DNA of 64,000 nucleotides from Lachnospiraceae bacterium XBD2001 (GCA_900116395.1 FPAN01000002.1:248001-312000), one strand, 5' to 3'. Positions 52,340 through 61,390 are shown, counted from the first letter of the stretch. The notes: generated by a model from the letters alone, not told the origin. Numbers and translations: made by a program.

Positions 52340-55125
52340 TGACATTCGCTCAAGTATTACATACGATTTTGATTGCGCCGCTGTCTCTCTTTTTCGAGGT
52401 GGTGTATGCCATTGCATATCGTGTGATTCATAATCCGGGTTTATCCATTGTGGCATTGTCACTGGCTATGAACTTCCTGGTGTTGCCGCTCTATAAGCGG
52501 GCGGATGCCATGCAGGAAGAACAGCGGGATATCGAGATGAAGCTGCAACCATGGATTCGCCATATTAAGAAGAACTTCAAGGGCGATGAGCGCATGATGA
52601 TGCTTCAGACCTATTATCGCCAGAACAACTATAAGCCAACAGATGCCTTGAAGGGTTCTGTTTCTTTGCTGTTGGAAGTGCCGTTCTTCATTGCGGCGTA
52701 TCAGTTTTTAAGCGGACTGCAGATGTTGAATGGCATCTCCTTCGGTCCAATTAAGGATTTGGGTGCACCGGATGGTATGCTGGTAGTGGCAGGAGTAGCA
52801 ATCAACGTGCTTCCAATCTTAATGACCACCATTAACTTCATCTCCGGAGCTATTTATACCAAGGGATTCCCATTGAAGAGTAAGATTCAGCTCTATGGTA
52901 TGGCGCTGATTTTCCTGGTGTTCTTATATCAGTCTCCGGCGGGGTTGGTTTTCTATTGGACGTTGAATAACCTGTTCTCTCTGGTGAAGAACATTTTCTA
53001 TAAGTTGAAGAATCCGAAGAAAGTGTTGGCAATTCTGTTTTCCCTTGTGGGTATTCTTGCTGTTGCAGTTGGCATTCTTCGCCCATGGGATAATACGAAG
53101 CAGAAGATATGTGTGATTGCTTTCGGATTATTGCTGCAGTTGCCATTGTTGTTGCAGTGGAAGAAGGTTGGTAGTGCCAAGGAGTACCCGTTCGAGAAGA
53201 AGGATACCTTGACTTTTGTCTTAGGTGGATGTTTCCTTGCAGTATTAAGTGGATTGTTAATTCCGGTAAGTGTGATTCATTCTTCACCTGCTGAGTTCGT
53301 AAATATTATGCATTATAGCAGCCCGCTTCACTATGTAGCTTATTCTTCCTGTTTAGCGTTTGGGCTCTTCGTGGTATGGTTCGGCATTTTTTTCTGGCTT
53401 GGTAACGGCCTAGGCCGGAAGGTAATGGCAGCCGGTATCTGGGTTTTGTCCGGATGGGCTGTTGTGAATTACATGTTCTTCGGTACGAAGAACGGAACAT
53501 TGTCGACGTTACTGCATTATGATCACTTGTTACATTACAGTATGAAGCAGATGCTTATAAACTTGGTAGTTTTGTGTGGCGTGACAGCTGTTTTCTACCT
53601 TGTGTGGTGGAAAAACCGTGGTATTGTTCATGTGGTATACGCTGCAGCAATGGTTGCATTGGTGGGTATGTCAATATCTAATATGTATGGAATCAATACA
53701 CAGTTGAAGCAAATAAAGACTGATATTGATCGAGTGAACCAAGATATGGCGACAATTCCACTGTCTACCAAGGGGCAGAACGTTATGGTTATTATGCTGG
53801 ACCGTGCGATGGGGTTATTTGTACCATACTTAATGCAAGAAGACCCAAATCTAATGGCGCAGTTTGACGGCTTTACGTTCTATCCGAATTCTGTTTCATT
53901 TGGCCCGTCTACTAATTTTGGTACGCCGGGGTTGTTTGGCGGATATGATTACACTCCGGAAAACATGAACCGCAGAGATAACCTCCTCTTGGAAGAAAAA
54001 CAAAATGAAGCATTAACGCTAATGCCTCGATTGTTTGATGAGGCTGGATACAATGTTACGGTATGTGATCCTCCTTATGCAGGATATGAATGGATACCGG
54101 ATCTTTCAATATATGATGAGTATCCTGGTATAAATGCATATGTGACAAAGGGAAGATTTAATCAAGAGAATGCACAGGATGAGAGCAAGAATGAGTCGAC
54201 TCGTTTGAGAAACTTCTTCTGCTATAGTATTTTTAAGATTTCACCTCTTGCATTACAGCCAACAGTGTACAATGAAGGGAATTATAACTGTGCTGATGCG
54301 GGGTATCTTGCAGAACATCCATCAGATAAGGTGTATACCATAGATAAGGACTTTCAGGGAAGCTTTCAGTTAGTAGATGCACATCATTCCATTGGATTAA
54401 ACCGTGACTTTATTGGTGCATATTTTGTCTTGAAAAACCTGTCTGAAATAACAGAAATCACGGATCAGGAAGAAAACACATTCCTGATGATGGACAACGA
54501 TTCTACTCATGATGTGACATTATTACAGGAGCCGGAATATGAGCCGGAGGAAACAGTAGATAATGAGTTGTTTGACGAAACAAATGCAGGACGATTTACG
54601 ATAGATGGTCAAGCATTGAATGTTGATGATGCAGAGGATTATATGCATTATCAGTGTATGATGGCTTCGTTTAAACAGTTAGGTGCATATTTCGATTACA
54701 TGCGCGAGCAAGGCGTGTATGATAATACACGAATTATTCTTGTTTCGGATCATGGATCAAATGTACATCTTCTAGATGATGTATATATGGAAGATGGCAT
54801 GAGCATTTACAGTTATAATTGTCTGATGATGGTAAAAGATTATAACAGTAAAGGATATACGGTTTCGGATACACTTATGACGAATGCTGACACACCGGCG
54901 TTAGCGCTGGAAGGGGTGATTGATAACCCGGTTAATCCATATACGAAGAATCCGATTAATATGGACGGTAAAAATACGGATGTACTTCATTTGTTCAAAG
55001 GCGGTAATATTGATATTAAGACGAATAATGGTTATCGTTTTGAAGATAATGAATGGTATGGTTTAAAGAATGGAAATGCATTGGACTTGCAGAATTGGTC
55101 CAGTATAGAAGATCCGTCGAGATAA
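52339..55125 (+). CDS. YidC/Oxa1-like domain fused to a phosphoethanolamine-transferase-like sulfatase-fold domain
   Basis: 928 residues; RBS GAGGAGG. Residues 1-225 match YidC/Oxa1: GLSIVALSLAMNFLVLPLYKRADAM, LQTYYRQNNYKPTDALKGSVSLLLEVPFFIAAY and SPAGLVFYWTLNNLFSL. By eye the groove arginine of Gram-positive YidC aligns with N45, so insertase activity is doubtful. Residues about 235-465 add some seven helices. The rest is an alkaline-phosphatase-superfamily domain outside the cell: D488 in VIMLDRA, T525 in STNFGTPGLF as putative nucleophile (compare Thr280 of EptA), D804-H805 in VSDHGSNVHLL. It may transfer phosphoethanolamine or a similar group. Codon use shifts to A/T-rich near 53570, within the gene. 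Confidence 0.85.
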   Translation: MTFAQVLHTILIAPLSLFFEVVYAIAYRVIHNPGLSIVALSLAMNFLVLPLYKRADAMQEEQRDIEMKLQPWIRHIKKNFKGDERMMMLQTYYRQNNYKPTDALKGSVSLLLEVPFFIAAYQFLSGLQMLNGISFGPIKDLGAPDGMLVVAGVAINVLPILMTTINFISGAIYTKGFPLKSKIQLYGMALIFLVFLYQSPAGLVFYWTLNNLFSLVKNIFYKLKNPKKVLAILFSLVGILAVAVGILRPWDNTKQKICVIAFGLLLQLPLLLQWKKVGSAKEYPFEKKDTLTFVLGGCFLAVLSGLLIPVSVIHSSPAEFVNIMHYSSPLHYVAYSSCLAFGLFVVWFGIFFWLGNGLGRKVMAAGIWVLSGWAVVNYMFFGTKNGTLSTLLHYDHLLHYSMKQMLINLVVLCGVTAVFYLVWWKNRGIVHVVYAAAMVALVGMSISNMYGINTQLKQIKTDIDRVNQDMATIPLSTKGQNVMVIMLDRAMGLFVPYLMQEDPNLMAQFDGFTFYPNSVSFGPSTNFGTPGLFGGYDYTPENMNRRDNLLLEEKQNEALTLMPRLFDEAGYNVTVCDPPYAGYEWIPDLSIYDEYPGINAYVTKGRFNQENAQDESKNESTRLRNFFCYSIFKISPLALQPTVYNEGNYNCADAGYLAEHPSDKVYTIDKDFQGSFQLVDAHHSIGLNRDFIGAYFVLKNLSEITEITDQEENTFLMMDNDSTHDVTLLQEPEYEPEETVDNELFDETNAGRFTIDGQALNVDDAEDYMHYQCMMASFKQLGAYFDYMREQGVYDNTRIILVSDHGSNVHLLDDVYMEDGMSIYSYNCLMMVKDYNSKGYTVSDTLMTNADTPALALEGVIDNPVNPYTKNPINMDGKNTDVLHLFKGGNIDIKTNNGYRFEDNEWYGLKNGNALDLQNWSSIEDPSR

Positions 55126-55166
55126 AAAAGAGCAATTACTTCCGTTAAGGAAGTAATTGCTCTTTT
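55126..55166. terminator. Bidirectional terminator between convergent genes
   Basis: An 18-bp perfect stem (55126-55143 with 55149-55166) has loop GTTAA. The left side starts AAAA and the right ends TTTT, so it serves both directions. The last codons and TAA stop (55147-55145) of the minus-strand gene lie within it. Confidence 0.93.
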
Positions 55167-56695
55167 GTATATCCGGCATCAATCAAGTCCTGTTCACTAA
55201 AAGGGTGATCTGGGCAGTAGGCGAATCCGGGCAATTGATAAACTGCAGCCACAGAAAGGTTAACCCAATGCGCAGGGTCAGAACTAATAGCGGAATAGGT
55301 AAATAATGAAGATTCCGGTATTTCGTAGGATACAATGGCTGTTTGGTCTAACGGCGTATCATCTGCGATTTGCAATGCTAATCGATAGGATAAATAGTAT
55401 TGTTCCAGCTTGCCGGTAGACAATTCGTTATAGATGGCAGTAAGTGTTGGATCAGAGTCATCGGAGCGTGTAACATTGATATACTTATGATTTGCAATGC
55501 CGCATATAAGTAGAAGAACGATGCTGGTTGAAATACAAATCATTCGGTTGAATTCTTTCATCTTATACCGTGATTTAATCCAAAACATCAGATATGTCCA
55601 CGCGGTAACAATTGCAATAGATGAAATAGATGCAAAAGCAAATCGGACACGCTGCTCGATGTACATATCCAATACTAGGTTATAACCTAAAACAACCGGG
55701 AAGAGGACAATGTAGGAAACCATATAACCGGCAATAATAACAATTATAGGATTGATACGGAAATGCGACTGATCCGGTGTTCCCTTGCTGATAAACACAG
55801 CCAATGCAATTAATACCAGAGCAACTAACAGGTATGTTTGTGTGAATAGGAAACGTAATTGCTGGTTTGTAACCATTACAGTACGTAGTAGGCTATCAAC
55901 ATAGTTAAGCTTTGCTGATACATCGTGATCAAATCTCATGAAGTTACCGGGACACAAAGCGTTAATAAGTGCACTGCACAAGGTGAATATGAAGGGTACA
56001 ATACCGCGAATTGGAATTTTACGGGTAGTAAACCAGCGATAGATGAAAAAATAAACGAGGAAGATGTTCACCATTGCTGCGCTCATCAATACGCCTCCAC
56101 AAGACAGAAAACCCGTAATAGAAGCACCGATGATAAGCAGTGCCATAATGGATTTTTGTTCACACCGCATTAATAATGAATATAAACTGATGCAAAGAAA
56201 TCCCAGTGCCAGAGGTAAACCGTACACACATGCTCCGACCATATAGAAAAGGGCTTCACCCGGGCCAATGTAATCTACAGCAATCCAAATGCCACAGAAT
56301 ATAAAAATGCCCCAAATAGCGTCAAAATGGAAGTGCTTGGAAAGTGTTTTTAACAGCAACATGAAGCTGGCAAAAAACAGTAGCGTAAATAATCCAATGA
56401 TAAGACGAAAACGCGCATAATTTGTGGCTGTTTTGATTAGTAGGAAGGAAGAACAAAAGTTGGAAAAAAAAGTACCCTGCATGGTTTCATAAACCATAGT
56501 GGTAAAAGCTTTTGCTGCATGAAAGGCGTCTCCCTCCGTAAAATAGTAACCAAAGCCAAATTGAATCTGGGAAAAATCATCGGTTTTTAATAAGGAAAAG
56601 CGACTTATATACAAAAACAGCCCACTAATGCAGATGGTAAGTACAAAGAAAAATATGTTTATAAGATTGCTTCTGAAATAGTTTTTCTGGTTCAT
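55145..56695 (-). CDS. Polytopic membrane protein, DUF6056-like
   Basis: 516 residues from ATG 56695 with AGGAG eight bases upstream; a longer in-frame extension to 56773 would run through the promoter. About eleven helices are predicted. The first extracytoplasmic loop LLKTDDFSQIQFGFGYYF has the Asp-Asp motif of GT-C-type glycosyltransferases, followed by a loop with FSNFCSSFLLI. The C-terminal 100 residues are soluble and extracytoplasmic. This shape resembles DUF6056 proteins found near surface-glycan genes; the label is tentative. It would use lipid-linked sugars on the outer face. It is the only minus-strand gene within the polysaccharide region and has its own promoter. Confidence 0.7.
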   Translation of the reverse strand: MNQKNYFRSNLINIFFFVLTICISGLFLYISRFSLLKTDDFSQIQFGFGYYFTEGDAFHAAKAFTTMVYETMQGTFFSNFCSSFLLIKTATNYARFRLIIGLFTLLFFASFMLLLKTLSKHFHFDAIWGIFIFCGIWIAVDYIGPGEALFYMVGACVYGLPLALGFLCISLYSLLMRCEQKSIMALLIIGASITGFLSCGGVLMSAAMVNIFLVYFFIYRWFTTRKIPIRGIVPFIFTLCSALINALCPGNFMRFDHDVSAKLNYVDSLLRTVMVTNQQLRFLFTQTYLLVALVLIALAVFISKGTPDQSHFRINPIIVIIAGYMVSYIVLFPVVLGYNLVLDMYIEQRVRFAFASISSIAIVTAWTYLMFWIKSRYKMKEFNRMICISTSIVLLLICGIANHKYINVTRSDDSDPTLTAIYNELSTGKLEQYYLSYRLALQIADDTPLDQTAIVSYEIPESSLFTYSAISSDPAHWVNLSVAAVYQLPGFAYCPDHPFSEQDLIDAGYTKEQLLP

Positions 56696-56725
56696 AAAGA
56701 ATGCTCCTATCTTATATCTGATGAC

Positions 56726-56754
56726 ATTATAGCGAACCGATAAAATCAATTCAA
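56726..56754 (-). promoter_or_regulatory. Promoter of the DUF6056-like gene
   Basis: On the minus strand TTGAAT (56754-56749), a 17-base spacer and perfect TATAAT (56731-56726) lie 31 bases before the start codon. Confidence 0.8.
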
Positions 56755-56764
56755 CAGACGGATA

Positions 56765-56809
56765 TTGGCACATAATATGGATTCATGATATACTATGCAA
56801 TAGTGCCAA
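56765..56809 (+). promoter_or_regulatory. Promoter of the second polysaccharide unit, flanked by an inverted repeat
   Basis: TTGGCA (56765-56770), an 18-base spacer and TATACT (56789-56794) with an upstream TGA make an extended -10 promoter. TTGGCAC (56765-56771) and GTGCCAA (56803-56809) are perfect inverted repeats on either side of the -10. They could bind a looping or occluding regulator. Confidence 0.7.
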
Positions 56810-56831
56810 CTAAAGAGAAGAGGTGTTCTTT

Positions 56832-57254
56832 TTGAATAATAATACTCATAGTGTACAAATGTTGGAGTTTACGGAAAAAGGTGATGAGCGTGGTCATTTA
56901 GTAATCGTGGAAGGCCACCAGGATATACCTTTTGATATCAAACGTATTTTTTATATCTACGGTTCAGATGCTGATGTTGTGCGAGGACAGCATGCAAATC
57001 GTAGGACAGAGTTTGTATTGATTAATGTTGCCGGAACGTCGCAGGTGCGTGTGCGAGACGGCAAGGGTAATGAGATTCTGTATTCTTTGAATCGCCCACA
57101 TACCGGAGTATATTTGCCGAATATGGTTTGGAAGGATATGCTGAATTTTAGCGAGGATTCTGTGCTGCTGGTATTGGCTAGTGAGCATTATGATCCGGAT
57201 GAGTATATCCGTGACTATGATGAGTTTGTTAGAATTGTGAATGAAGGAGAATAG
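56832..57254 (+). CDS. FdtA-like dTDP-sugar 3,4-ketoisomerase (cupin)
   Basis: 140 residues from TTG 56832, with GAAGAGG eight bases upstream; a GTG at 56823 overlaps that site. It is a WxcM/FdtA/QdtA-type cupin: KGDERGHLVIVEGHQDIPFDIKRIFYIYG, RGQHANRRTEFVLINVAGTSQV and GVYLPNMVWKDMLNFSEDSVLLVLASEHYDPDEYIRDYDEF. The His in GQHA and the Y-D-E-F end are typical catalytic and binding features. These enzymes turn dTDP-4-keto-6-deoxyglucose into the 3-keto isomer. The aminotransferase for the next step follows directly. FdtA (galacto) and QdtA (gluco) cannot be separated by eye. Confidence 0.9.
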   Translation: MNNNTHSVQMLEFTEKGDERGHLVIVEGHQDIPFDIKRIFYIYGSDADVVRGQHANRRTEFVLINVAGTSQVRVRDGKGNEILYSLNRPHTGVYLPNMVWKDMLNFSEDSVLLVLASEHYDPDEYIRDYDEFVRIVNEGE

Positions 57255-57258
57255 TCGC

Positions 57259-58353
57259 GTGGAAAAGATTATGCCAAATCGCTTGGATCGCGGTTTTTAT
57301 CTATATCAAGAAGAGTTTGAGAAGAAGGCAATCGACGTACTTCGTTCCGGCTGGTATGTACTTGGCAACGAAGTGAAGTCTTTTGAGGAAGAGTTTGCTT
57401 CATACGTCGGTGCGAAGCATTGTGTTGGGTTGGCCAGTGGATTGGATGCATTATGGATTGCATTTCGTATTCTTGGCATTGGCGCCGGTGATGAAGTCAT
57501 TGTTCAGGGCAATACCTATATCGCAAGTGTTATGGGAATTACTATGAACGGAGCTACACCGGTATTTGTTGAGCCGGATGAGTATTACAACATTGATGCC
57601 TCTAAGATTGAAGAGAAGATTACAGATAAGACGAAGGCAATTCTGGTGGTACATTTGTATGGCCAGGCATCTAATATGAAGCCGGTTGTAGATTTGTGTC
57701 ATAAGTACAATCTGCGTTTGGTTGAGGATTGTGCCCAGTCCCATGGTGCGAAGTTTGATGGCCAGATGACAGGAACTTTTGGAGACATTGGATGCTTTTC
57801 TTTTTATCCTTCTAAGAACTTAGGCGCTTTTGGCGATGCCGGTGCGATTGTAACTAACAATGACAAGATCGCGGAGGATGTACGTGTTTTCCGCAACTAT
57901 GGCTCTGAGAAGCGATATTATAATAAGGTAGTAGGTGCGAATTCCAGATTGGATGAGATGCAGGCTGGGTTATTGCGGGTTCGATTGAGTCACTTGGATG
58001 AATTGGCGGAAGAAAAGAAGCAAATCTGTGAGCGGTATTTGCGCGAACTGCAGAATGATAAGATTGAATTGCCGAAGATTCGCGAGGGAGCAACCCATAT
58101 CTGGCATCAGTTTGTTATTCGAAGCAAGTACCGTGATGCATTGATGCAATACTTGGATGAGCATGGTATTGGAACAATCATTCATTATCCAATTCCACCA
58201 CACATGTCAGAGGCATATCAGTATTTAAACGTTCCGAAGGGCAGCTTGCCTATTACAGAGTCTTATGCAGATTCCGTCTTGTCTATTCCGCTTTACAACG
58301 GAATGACCAAGGAAGAACAGGATTACGTGATTACAACGATTAATGCATTTTAG
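57259..58353 (+). CDS. DegT/DnrJ/EryC1 sugar aminotransferase (FdtB/QdtB-like)
   Basis: 364 residues from GTG 57259, eight bases after AAGGAGA; an ATG at 57241 lies within the upstream gene and includes that site. Classical sugar aminotransferase order: GWYVLGNEVKSFEEEFA, GLASGLDALWIAFRILGIGAGDEVI, VHLYGQASNMKPVVDLCHKYNLRLVEDCAQSHGA, and the PLP lysine in CFSFYPSKNLGAFGDAGAIVT. It adds an amino group at C3 of a dTDP-3-keto-6-deoxyhexose. Together with the ketoisomerase it should yield dTDP-3-amino-3,6-dideoxyhexose (Fuc3N or Qui3N). The dedicated FdtC acetyltransferase is not seen. Confidence 0.93.
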   Translation: MEKIMPNRLDRGFYLYQEEFEKKAIDVLRSGWYVLGNEVKSFEEEFASYVGAKHCVGLASGLDALWIAFRILGIGAGDEVIVQGNTYIASVMGITMNGATPVFVEPDEYYNIDASKIEEKITDKTKAILVVHLYGQASNMKPVVDLCHKYNLRLVEDCAQSHGAKFDGQMTGTFGDIGCFSFYPSKNLGAFGDAGAIVTNNDKIAEDVRVFRNYGSEKRYYNKVVGANSRLDEMQAGLLRVRLSHLDELAEEKKQICERYLRELQNDKIELPKIREGATHIWHQFVIRSKYRDALMQYLDEHGIGTIIHYPIPPHMSEAYQYLNVPKGSLPITESYADSVLSIPLYNGMTKEEQDYVITTINAF

Positions 58354-58367
58354 ATATAGGTGAAATA

Positions 58368-59306
58368 GTGAAGGTATCAATTATTGTTCCGGTCTACTAT
58401 AACGAAGAGAATCTCCATCCGCTATATGCTGATATCAAGGAGAAGTTCATAGACCGAATTGATTATGAATATGAGATTGTACTTGTAAATGACGGTTCCG
58501 GAGATCGCAGTTGGGAAGTGATGAAGGAACTCAAAGCGCTGGATAAGAATATTAAAATATTTAGCTTATCCCGTAACTTTGGGTCCCATGCAGCAATTCT
58601 ATGCGGATTGGACCATTGTACCGGAGACTGTGCAGTGTTGAAGGCGGCAGACTTGCAGGAACCGACAGAAATGTTGCATGAAATGGTGGCATCCTGGCAG
58701 TCCGGAAATAACGTTGTACTTGCTGTACGGGACGGCCGTGACGAATCACGCCGTCAGGAGTTTTTTGCGAATACATATTATGGCATGGTGAGACGATTTG
58801 CCTTGCCGAATATGCCGAAGACCGGTTTTGACATGTACTTGATTGACCGCAAGGTTATTGATGTTTTGAATAAGCTGGATGAGCGGAATAGCGCATTGAC
58901 CGGACAGGTCTTATGGAGCGGTTTTAAGACCGGCACTGTGCATTATCGAAGATTGGCACGGACGGCCGGAAAGAGCCGCTGGACATTGAAAAAGAAAATA
59001 CGACTGGTATTAGATACATTGTTTAGTTTCTCTAATACTCCAATTACGTTGGTTGAGATTGTTGGACTTCTTAGTTTCCTTGGCTCTATCATTTGGATTG
59101 TAATTGAAGTTGTCTTGAAACTGATAGGAGCAGTAGATGTTGAGGGATGGACACTGCTTATGGTATTCCAACTATTTAGTTTTGGAATTATCATGATGAC
59201 AATTGGAGTGCTTGGAGAATACATGTGGCGCACATTTGATGCGTCTCGCAATCGTCCGACCTATATTATTGAGTATAGCGATGACGAAATCGAATTGAAC
59301 AAATAG
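58368..59306 (+). CDS. GtrB/DPM1-like glycosyltransferase family 2
   Basis: 312 residues from GTG 58368. The GT-A domain (VSIIVPVYYNEENLHPLY, VLVNDGSGDRS, LSRNFGSHAAILCGLDHCTGDCAVLKAADLQEP) is followed by two membrane helices (about 228-252 and 262-288), the layout of GtrB and DPM1-type enzymes that make polyprenyl-phosphate sugars. The product would be flipped by a GtrA-like protein; two are in the window (21348 and 25527). It may transfer the 3-amino-dideoxyhexose or glucose to a lipid for outer-face decoration. Confidence 0.92.
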   Translation: MKVSIIVPVYYNEENLHPLYADIKEKFIDRIDYEYEIVLVNDGSGDRSWEVMKELKALDKNIKIFSLSRNFGSHAAILCGLDHCTGDCAVLKAADLQEPTEMLHEMVASWQSGNNVVLAVRDGRDESRRQEFFANTYYGMVRRFALPNMPKTGFDMYLIDRKVIDVLNKLDERNSALTGQVLWSGFKTGTVHYRRLARTAGKSRWTLKKKIRLVLDTLFSFSNTPITLVEIVGLLSFLGSIIWIVIEVVLKLIGAVDVEGWTLLMVFQLFSFGIIMMTIGVLGEYMWRTFDASRNRPTYIIEYSDDEIELNK

Positions 59307-59326
59307 TCCGATGGAGAGGGAGCAAG

Positions 59327-60391
59327 ATGGGGGCTAGTACGACTGACCGGACGCAATGGATTGATGTGGCAAAATGCTGCGCAATTTTTGCTGTCTTGAT
59401 TGATCATACATATAATTATTTGTATCATGACGAAAGAGTTCGTTTTGTAACATCGTTTAGTATTGGATTGTTTATTCTAACGATGGGGATAACCAGTTAT
59501 TGGTCATACCAACGCTATGAAGGGAGTATACTTCGGAAGCTTTGGAAGAATTGCTGGAGAATCTTACGGCCATACATTTTTGCAACATTATGTATGGGAG
59601 TGTTATATGATAAAGGATTCTTTCTCTCGGAGAATATATACCGTTTGCTGCATTTTACAGCGATGGGACCATTTTATTATGTGTGCCTGTACTTACAGTT
59701 ACTGTTAGTTGCGCCTCTAATATTTTACTTCTTGAATCAAGGCAAGCGTGGAGGCGTGGCAGTTGAAGCCGTAGGTCTACTGATTGTTGTTGTCTTTTCA
59801 ATTTGTACAACGAAACGTTCAGATATCTTGGGATTATATGGCGGAGGAGGTAAGCTGTTTGGCGGTACATATTTGATTCTATTCTATTTGGGAATGTGCC
59901 TGGGTAAACATCAGGCGGCATTTTTAGTCAAGAAGTGGATGGCTAGACTGTTGTTTATAGCCTTAGTAGTTGCCACAATGGCTTGGGTGGTTTTTTATAC
60001 GAGAAACCAGCTACAGATGGATCAGGTTTTCCCATTTGGATATGGTTACAACCCACCAGGTGTTACCGTTATGATTTACGTAGTGTTGATTGCATGCACG
60101 CTATATTATTTAGAGTATGCAATTGGTGATAATGCCTTATTAAAGAGAATATTTGGTGGCATTTCAAAACTAGGACATCATACGTTGTACATTTTTCTGT
60201 ATCATGGTTTGTTTTTGAATTACATTTTCCCATATATAGGAAGATACTATGTAGTCCCGGAGAGCCATATTTGGCTAAAAAGAGCAGTATGGCTTACGAC
60301 GATAGTGGTTGGATCGATTATTATTGAGTATGTTTTTAATTGGGTATATGCCTTTATTTATAAGGCATATCAACCCAAGACGAATAAATGA
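59327..60391 (+). CDS. Acyltransferase family 3 membrane protein
   Basis: 354 residues with about ten helices. RTQWIDVAKCCAIFAVLIDHTYNYLY is the family first helix, with the membrane His in VLIDH. Several further helix starts match (LLLVAPLIFYFLNQ, SKLGHHTLYIFLYHGLFLNYIFP). It is likely to acylate a sugar of the surface polymer. Start ATG 59327 is behind GGAGAGGGAG. It lies behind the sugar and glycosyltransferase genes and before a radical SAM gene. Confidence 0.88.
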   Translation: MGASTTDRTQWIDVAKCCAIFAVLIDHTYNYLYHDERVRFVTSFSIGLFILTMGITSYWSYQRYEGSILRKLWKNCWRILRPYIFATLCMGVLYDKGFFLSENIYRLLHFTAMGPFYYVCLYLQLLLVAPLIFYFLNQGKRGGVAVEAVGLLIVVVFSICTTKRSDILGLYGGGGKLFGGTYLILFYLGMCLGKHQAAFLVKKWMARLLFIALVVATMAWVVFYTRNQLQMDQVFPFGYGYNPPGVTVMIYVVLIACTLYYLEYAIGDNALLKRIFGGISKLGHHTLYIFLYHGLFLNYIFPYIGRYYVVPESHIWLKRAVWLTTIVVGSIIIEYVFNWVYAFIYKAYQPKTNK

Positions 60392-60418
60392 TTTTGCTAT
60401 TGGAAAGGATTAATGATT

Positions 60419-61390
60419 ATGGCAAAGATGCAAGAGCATATTAATGCAATTATGAACCCGGATAAGTCTATTTACACATTACATCCGCCGCTTCCAACGA
60501 AGCTTACGGTTGAACTGAATGAGACATGCAATTCATCCTGTGTATTCTGCACGTTTCATAGTAGTTGTTCACAGGAGAAGTTTGAATATGGAGTGATGAA
60601 GCCGGAGACAGCTAAGAGAATCCTTAAGGAAGCTTATGAGAAGGGAATCGGCATGCAGGAAGTTGCTCTTTTTGCAACCGGAGAACCATTCTTATATGTG
60701 CACTTAGCCGAAGTGGTTGCATATGCAAAAGAACTGGGCTTTCCATATGTTTATTTAACCACCAATGGAACACTATCTACCATCGACCGTGTTCAGCCGG
60801 TTATTGATGCCGGAATCGACAGCATTCGATTCTCTATTAATGCCGGAACAAGGGAATCTTATAAGCAGATTCATGGTAGAGATGAATTCGATCAGGTAAT
60901 CGCTAATGTGAAAACAACAGCTGACTATATTCGGAATAATCACAAGGAGACGAACCTGTCAGCTTCTTTTGTTAAAACTAAGATTACAGAAGGCGAAGAG
61001 AAGATTCTATCTGAACTTTTGAAAGACTATATTGATGAGATTGTTGCATATATTCCGCATTGCTTGGATGAAATTGCATCTGGTGTTAAGGAAACATATG
61101 GTATTGATGCTCCATCCGGTGATCATAAAGGTTTATGCCCACGCTTGTTTAACACAATGTACATTAATAGTACCGAGGCAGTTTTACCGTGTTGTGCGTC
61201 ACAGAATGCGAAGAAATATCATCTGGTTGAATTGAGCAAGACACCAATGGGATTGGATGAAGCATGGTACTGTGATGGCTTGACGAACTTCCGTAAGATG
61301 ATTCTTGAAGGAAAAACGGAAGGTACCGTATGCGAAGGTTGCTATATGAGAGATAGCATGGAGGATGTATATACATTCGATTTGGACTAG
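60419..61390 (+). CDS. Radical SAM/SPASM domain protein
   Basis: 323 residues from ATG 60419, ten bases after AAAGG; ATG 60413 is possible but only four bases from that site. VELNETCNSSCVFCTFHS carries the CxxxCxxC site. ALFATGEPFLY supplies the GGEP-like region, and YLTTNGTLST and SIRFSINAGTRESY follow. The C-terminus has CPRLFNTMYINSTEAVLPCCASQNAKKY and VCEGCYMRD, a SPASM-like cysteine set. This resembles radical SAM proteins found in sugar clusters; a dehydration, deamination or epimerisation step is possible. The substrate is unknown. Confidence 0.9.
   Translation: MAKMQEHINAIMNPDKSIYTLHPPLPTKLTVELNETCNSSCVFCTFHSSCSQEKFEYGVMKPETAKRILKEAYEKGIGMQEVALFATGEPFLYVHLAEVVAYAKELGFPYVYLTTNGTLSTIDRVQPVIDAGIDSIRFSINAGTRESYKQIHGRDEFDQVIANVKTTADYIRNNHKETNLSASFVKTKITEGEEKILSELLKDYIDEIVAYIPHCLDEIASGVKETYGIDAPSGDHKGLCPRLFNTMYINSTEAVLPCCASQNAKKYHLVELSKTPMGLDEAWYCDGLTNFRKMILEGKTEGTVCEGCYMRDSMEDVYTFDLD

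Noticed and set aside
52339-53013. Housekeeping YidC insertase
   Set aside because: No rnpA/rpmH context, a fused extracellular domain and a non-conserved groove residue argue against the general insertase.
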